8,399 nucleotides of DNA from positions 1 through 8,399 of the forward strand of contig JAGWYX010000126.1 in NCBI GenBank assembly GCA_018969165.1, read 5' to 3'. Below the pieces are notes generated by a model. The model was not told the DNA's origin. It ran no database searches and saw only the letters and a list, made by a program, of their open reading frames with translations. The stretch is from Verrucomicrobiota bacterium. Lineage in GTDB: Bacteria > Verrucomicrobiota > Verrucomicrobiia > Limisphaerales > JAGWYX01. Position numbers and translations under genes: made by a program. Every line of letters starts with the position of its first letter. Position 1 is the first letter of the stretch. Positions 1 through 6,700 of this stretch are shown one piece after another.

Positions 1-711
1 TCCTCCCCAGCCGCCGGTAATCACGTACACCCCGCTTTGCCTGAGTCCGGGCGACATGGAGGACGCCTCGCTCATCGAAAACAGCTGGAGCCTTTTCACT
101 CGGCGTTCCGGGCCGTCCCAGATCACCTCGGGCACACCGTCAGGGCCGATGTCGCCGAGTTCCGCCAGGACGCATTTTGCGAAGTTGCCGTTTACGAATC
201 CACGCACCTCGATCACGCGATAGCAAATATCCGGCATCTCCAAACGCGCCGTCCGGCCCAGGCCGGCAACGAATCCGCCCAGGATCGATGGGCACACATG
301 GACCAGGGTCAGGCCCCTGCCCCGGGCACGCAGCCATGCCCTGAGCAACTCGACATCCGCGTGGAACCCATACGCCAGGCATCGCTTCACCGTGTCGTCG
401 TCACTGTCGCTTCCGATCGAGATGCCCAGGGTCCAGCACTGGAGCACGTGCGACACGGGCGCCGATTGGTTCGTCAGGGCTGCAAGCAAGCGGGAAAAAT
501 CACCGCCGTTGGTCGGATTGATCACAAACCGGCCCGCTGCCAACTCGGCGAAACAGTCTCCCGGTTTCACCTGGATGACGGGCGTGGCGGGTCCCAGGAC
601 CTGCCGCACCTGGTCAACCCTCAGATCGTCTTCGTCGAACATGATCAGCCCGGAGACACCACCGGGGCGAAAAGCTCGTGCTTCGGCTTTCACCCATGCC
701 GGTGTGAACAA
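1..711 (-). other. Ketoreductase domain KR3, structural half (catalytic half cut by window edge)
   Basis: After DH the sequence enters a KR structural subdomain starting near LFTPAWVKAEAR (711). It continues through LIMFDEDDL, LTLVHVCPSI, GLGRTARLEMPDICYRVIEV and ERRVKRLQLF, patterns typical of trans-AT KR N-terminal halves. The catalytic Rossmann half begins at 33 with GVYVITGGWGG and stops at the window edge. The residue between TGG and GG is a bulky Trp where Ala, Leu or Met is more usual. The catalytic Lys, Ser and Tyr are outside, so activity and stereochemistry cannot be judged. Together with DH it implies reduction then dehydration after KS2 elongation. Confidence 0.88.
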
Positions 712-3700
712 ACGCAAGCCGGTTTGCGACGCCTCGGAAAGTGGGGCCGTAAAACCCCGCACCCAACCGACGACGGTTCCGGCATCGTCCATCACATCCA
801 TGTCGTACCGAGCCAGGTTTTTGCGCCGAGCCTCTTCCGACGGCCGGAGATAAACGTGGCAATCCTCCGGGAGCGCGCCCAGCCAGCAAACCTCGTCCAC
901 ACTGAAAGGCAGGGCTGCAGGCCCGCCCGCTCCGCCTTCCAACGCGAACGCGATGACGCTCTGGAAAACATTATCGAGGACACCGGGATGCAAAATGTAG
1001 CCTGCGTCTGGGCCCTGCGTGTCGGCCCTTCGGATGCGGATCAAAGCTTCGTTTTCCCCCAACGCGATCCACTCCAGTCGCCGCAGACGCGGACCGTAAG
1101 CGAGGCCCATTTCACGAAAGCGGAGATAGATGGTCTCAGCGTCAAACCGGCGCCGCATCCGGCTCTGCAGCGCCCCCAGGTCTCGCCGGAGGGGAGTCGT
1201 GGTTGGCGCGTCCCAATCCAGTTCGCCTTGCCCGTGCCACCGCCGATCCCCCGAGTCCACCGTGTAGAACTCGAAGTGGACTGCTCCTTGGGTTGGATGC
1301 AGCACCGTCTCAAGCGTGACGGGTTGATCGGCCACTAGGACGGGGCGCGCCCAGATCACGTCCCGGATTCGATTCACCGAGCGGCCCGAGGTCTGGCGCT
1401 CGGCCGCCGCGCGCGCGATCTCCAGATAGGCCGCGCCCGGCAAAACCGCCGCGCCGTTCAACCGGTGGTCGTCCACGAAGAACAGGTCGGTGCTCAGCGT
1501 CGTCTCGACGCTTGTTTCTCCGGAGCCGCGGCCGCTCCCCATGAACGGGGTGGAGACAGCCGTCGCCTCTCCCCGCCCCTCTCCTCCGCTGCCAGCGGAG
1601 GAGAGGGTGCCCGCAGGGCCGGAGAGGAGGTGCCTCGATTCAGGGCCTCGATTCATGCGCGGTCGCGAAAGCAAGCTCTCCATGGACGACGGGCCCGGGC
1701 TGTCGGGGGCCACCGGGCTGATGCCACCGGCGTTCCTGGTCGCAATCCAATACCGCTCGCGCGCGAAAGGATAAGTCGGAAGCGACACGCGGCGCATTTC
1801 TCGACCGGTGTAGAGGCTCGCCCAGTCAACGGCCGCGCCATCGACCCAGAGTCGGCCCAACTTCTCCCAATCCCGCCGCGCGAACACGCCGGCCAGAAAC
1901 ACCCGCCCTTCCTCCCCGGTCAGCAATGATTTGACGGTAGCTGCTCCGGCGTCGCCGCCATTCCGCGCCACACAGGCCTCGTCCGCCTTGGAACAACCGA
2001 ACCGCCGCAGCGCCGTCGTCGCATCGCCCCGGGAGCGCACCATTATCGCCACGCGTTCTTCCATGATTTGCCGGCCAACCTGGAGGGTGTACGCGACATC
2101 CGCCAGGTTGGCCTCTGGATGGGTCTCCAGCCAATTGGCCAGTTTCTCGGCACTTTCCTTGAGGCATTCGTCCGTTCGCGCCGATAGAATCATCAAGACC
2201 GGTTCCTCCGGCGCGGCCGGGGTCGCCGGCTGGCGATACTCCTCGACCACAAGGTGCGCGTTGGCGCCGCCCGCCCCAAACGAACTGATGCCGGCCAGGA
2301 GCGGGCAATCCCGCTCCCCTCCAGCCAGCGCCCTCCGAATCCGAACCCAAGGGGCCAACTCGGTCTGCAACTTGAGCGGACTCCGCTCGAAATCAATGTC
2401 CGGGTTGGCCGGGACCGCGTTCAACGTGGGGGCGAGTTCGCGGTGGCGCATTTGCAGCAGGATTTTCGTCAAGCCCGCGATCCCCGCGGCCGCCTCCAGA
2501 TGGCCAATGTTCGATTTGACCGATCCCAGGGCACAGCGCGGCCCGTCGCTCGGCGGAGTTCCGAGGGCTTTGGTCAGGCCGGCGACTTCGATCGGGTCTC
2601 CCAACGCCGTGCCTGTGCCATGCGCTTCAACATAGCTAACCTCTCGCGGATCGACTCCGGCCCGGTCCAATGCCTCGCGAACCACCTCGGCCTGCGCGAC
2701 CGGGTTCGGCACCGTGTAGCCGCTCGTCGCGCCGCCATGATTGACCGCGCTCCCCTTGATCACACCGTAAATGTGGTCGCCATCCGCCTCGGCCGCCCGC
2801 AACGGTTTCAGCAACACGGCGCCAACCCCTTCGCCGGGAACGAATCCCTGGCCGCCCGCCCCAAAACTGCGGTTCTTGCCATCGGTTGAAAGCATCCCCA
2901 ACTGGCAGAGGCCGGCGAACGTGGACGGATGCAGGTAGAGATTCACCCCTCCGGCAAGCGCAACCGCGCACTCGCTTCGTCGCAGGCTCTCGCACGCCTG
3001 GTGGATCGCCGTCAGCGAGGACGAGCAGGCGGTGTCCACGGACCAACTCGGCCCGCGCAAATCCAACGTGTAGGAGATGCGGTTGGCAATCGACCACGGC
3101 AGCGAGCTGGGGAAAACCGGGTTGCCCTGCGCGGCCTGCTCCGGGCCGTGCAGCAAATAACTGTTCTTGGTCACGCCCGCGAACACGCCGACCTTCCCGC
3201 CCCGCCGCCGGGCGATCTCGTTCAATCCCTCGGGCGAGTATCCCGCGTCTTCCACCGTCGCCCAGGCGATCTGGAGAAAGAGGCGCTCCTGGGGATCGAT
3301 CGTCTCGGCGTCCCGTGGAGAAATCCGGAATAGCAACGGATCAAATTGATCGACCCCTTCGAGGAATGCGCCCCAGCGGCAATAGCTTTTCCCCTGTTTC
3401 ACCGCCGCCGGATCCGTTCCGGCGTGTTGTCGCCAATCCCACCGATCGGCGGGTATCTCCGTAATCGACTCCACCCCGTTGCGCAAATTCCGCCAAAACG
3501 CCTCCAGCGTGGGCGCACCAGGGTAACGGCCCGAGAGCCCGATGATGGCGATGTCGTCCGTCGCCCCGTCGTGCGCTCGCATCGGGAGGGACGGGCCAAC
3601 GGTGAGAGGGATCGGCTTGCTCGACTCGTCGCATTTCGCGGAAGATGCGGTCGTTTCGCTGACCACTCCTGGATACTCCCATGCCAGGCGCGCCGCCACC

Positions 3701-6700
3701 GACCGCAGATTCTCGTGCTCGTAGAAAACGGTCCGCGAGAATGCCGGGAAGTAGGACGCCAAACGCCGGTTGAGTTGATGGACCAGGATGGAATTGATCC
3801 CCAACACGCCAAACGACTCGTCGGGCGTCACCTCGGCCAGCGGAAGTTTGCTCTCCTCCGCATAAATCGTCCGCAGCCAGAACAGCAGTGAACCTGCGTC
3901 GAACTCCGCGCCGGCACTCGCCGTTTTTCCACCGGAGGCGGCGCCTCGCCGGGGCACCCCATAAAGGACCAGGATTTGCGAACTATTAGTTAGCAAACAC
4001 TCCTCCAGAGCCTCAGTCCCCACGGCCGCGGGAAGCGGAACCAAGCCGTGCGCGTCCTTCATGGTCTCGATTATCGCGCCATCCACCGTCATCCCGCCGT
4101 CAGCCCAGAGTGGCCAGTTCAGCGAAAGGGTCCGCCCATGGCGCCGGCCGGCGGCGCGCAACGCCTCACGCTGCTGAGCGAATCCGTCCAGAAAGGCGTT
4201 GGCGTACGCGTAATCGCACTGACCCGCGCTTCCCCAAACCACCGAAACCGACGACATCAGGACGAAGAAATCCAGCGGTTCCGACGCCAGGGCTTTGTCC
4301 AACGCCACCACACCGGCGATCTTTGGCGCGAGCACCGCCCGGACCGAGGCATCGGATTTGCGCGTCAGGAAAGCGTCGTCAATCACACCGGCCGCGTGAA
4401 TCACCCCGTGAATCGCGCCAAAACGCCCTTTGGCTTTCCGAATCATGTTCGTCACCTCGTCGGTGTTCGCGACGTCGCCTCGCCAATACTCGACTTCGGC
4501 CCCCAAGGCACGGATTTGCTCGAGCCGCCGCAAACGCCCCGCGTCCAACTCGGACCGGCCCACCAGGACTAACCGCGCCCCCGCCCGCCGAGCCAGAAAC
4601 TCCGCCAGCACCAGGCCCAGCCCGCCGCCGCCACCACTGATGAGATAAACCCCACGCTCGCGCCACGGCGCCAAAGCAGACCCGCTTCGTCGCGTCCCCA
4701 CGGCGATCGGACGGAATCGCTTTGCCTCGCGCACCGAGTCGCGCCAACGAACCTCGATGGCGCCTTCCTCCGCGGCGCCTACCTCCGCCAACAGCCTGGC
4801 GGCGTCGCTCTCAGAAAATCGCCAAGGTTCGGTCCCGGATACAAGACACACCCAGCAGCCCACGTGCTTCGGATGCTCGAGCCGGAGCGTCTGCAACCAG
4901 GCGGAGAAGGCAGAAACCGAAGGCGAATCCGGTTCGGACGAGTTTCTGACCGACCACAGCAACCAACGGACCGGCTGGGTCGGAGCGATTGTCACCAACG
5001 CCTGTGCCAGCCTTTGCACCGGGTAAAAGAGCGCCGTCAGATCGGCTGACGAACCGCCATCGGGAGGAGCTGTCAGGCGCCAGACGATCGCCACCGGCAG
5101 CCGGTCCTGCGCCTGCAACCCTCGGACAAACGTCTCGATTGCCTCGCGGTCGTCCAACCGGACGGCGACTGAGGTTTCGCCTCGTCGCGCTGCGTCGGCA
5201 CTAGAAACCAGGCGAACAACTCGTGCCGACCCCAATTCCGCCCACGCGCTCGCCAGGACGCCGAAGGTAGCATCGTCTGTCCCGATCACGAGGATCGTGC
5301 CGTTCGCCGGGATTGTGGAGTGGCGGCCCAGCGGCTCCGGAATCCAGCAAGGCTCGTGCAAGGTCAACTGGCAAGCGTCCGTCGTGTCGCATGCGATCTC
5401 ACCGGCGCCGGACGCCGGCGCGGGCCAATGGCGCTGACGCTCGAATGGGTAGCCGGGCAATTCGATCCGCCGACGGGGTTCGTCCCGGTGCAGCAGGCCC
5501 CAATTCAGATCCCCACCTTGGAGATAAAACTCGGCCAACCGTTCCAAGCCGGCCCGGTATTCGCTTTCCGACTGAAGCGTTGATAACCGCTCGATGGACT
5601 CGTCCGGAACAAAGGGCGAGCGGACCCCCTGCCTCGCGGATAACTCGCCCACCAGTTTCGACCGCAACTCCTCGACACTGGAAACAACCACCGCGCACCG
5701 CCATTGAAAATGCGCCCGACCGGCGTTGAGCGTGTAACAGACGGACGCGATGTCCGCACCATTCCCCTGATTGCGCAGCCAGGCATCGAGCTCCGCGGCA
5801 CGCGAGCGAAGGGCCGTCTCCGTCTTCGCGGAAAGTGTCGCCAGGTAAGCCGGCTTGCGGCTGTCCGACGCCGCGGCCGCGGGCGGAGCTTCTTCGAGTA
5901 AGACATGGGCGTTGGCGCCGCCATACCCGAAGGAGCTGACTCCGGCCCGCCGCGGGAGCATTTGTCGCTGCGCGTCCTTCGGGGCTTCCCAAGGCTGGTT
6001 CTTTTCAACCACGTAAAACGGGCTGCCCTCCAATCGAATGAACGGATTCAGTTTCTGGAAATGAAGCGTCGCGGGCAAAACCTGGTGCCGCATCGCCAAA
6101 AGCACCTTGATCACTCCGGCGATACCCGCCGCAGGTTCCAGGTGGCCGATGTTCGACTTCACCGATCCCAGACCGCACCACGCGGGCCGCTTTGTCGCGT
6201 CGAGCCCGCTCTTGATCCGGCCGGCCAACTCGTCGAACGCGTCTCTCAACGCGTCCACCTCGACCGGGTCGCCCAATTCCGTCGCCGTGCCGTGCGCCTC
6301 GATGTACCCGATCGTGGCCGGATCGACGCCGGCCGATCGGCAGGCTTCGACCACGACCTCACGCTGGGCTTCTCGATTGGGCGCGGTGAGCGACTGGGCA
6401 CGGCCTCCGTGGTTGACCGCGATGCCCCGGATCAGGCCGGCGATGGGATACCCTCCCCGCTGTGCGGTCGCGAGCGGCATCAGGTACAACGCCGCCACGC
6501 CCTCGCCTTTGACATAGCCATCCGCCGACGCGTCGAACGTTCGGCACCGTCCCGTCGGCGACAGCACCCCCATTTGGCCGGCGGCCAGGTAGGTGCCTGG
6601 GCTGAGCAGCAGACTCACGCCGCCCACCAAAGCCGCCTCGCACTCGCCCCGGCGCAACGCTTGCACCGCCCGGTTCAGCGCCACCAGCGAGCTGGAACAC

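Larger units (their letters stand above)
1501..2238 (-). other. Post-KS2 linker with inserted low-complexity segment
   Basis: About 246 residues between KS2 and DH. The first part (2238-1747) is a standard AT-less KS-flanking subdomain: VLMILSARTDECLKESAEKL, DVAYTLQVGRQIMEERVAI, VDWASLY, and then LPTYPFARERYWI (about 1782-1744). There is no acyltransferase. After the YW signature a DH would normally begin within a few dozen residues. Here about 80 residues rich in Gly, Ser, Pro and Arg intervene, most of them encoded by the repeat-like block at about 1538-1686. The frame stays open throughout, so the extra segment should be a flexible surface loop between folded domains. Confidence 0.88.

Noticed and set aside
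37..1338. 433-residue open frame on the plus strand opposite DH and KR3
   Set aside because: It is also an in-register antisense shadow, here of the DH catalytic motifs and KR structural half. There is no convincing ribosome binding site or domain signature.
1577..1607. Strong hairpin as a transcription terminator
   Set aside because: It lies within an uninterrupted coding frame between two PKS domains and no U-tract follows on either strand.
1501..2238. Degenerate acyltransferase domain after KS2
   Set aside because: The region is too short, lacks a GHSxG nucleophile motif, and matches the KS-flanking linker ending in LPTYPF and YW.
3961..4020. Small AT-rich pocket near the KR2 C-terminus as a recombination or insertion scar
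   Set aside because: It spans only about 20-30 bp, and the KR2 to ACP2 junction reads normally, so chance codon choice explains it.
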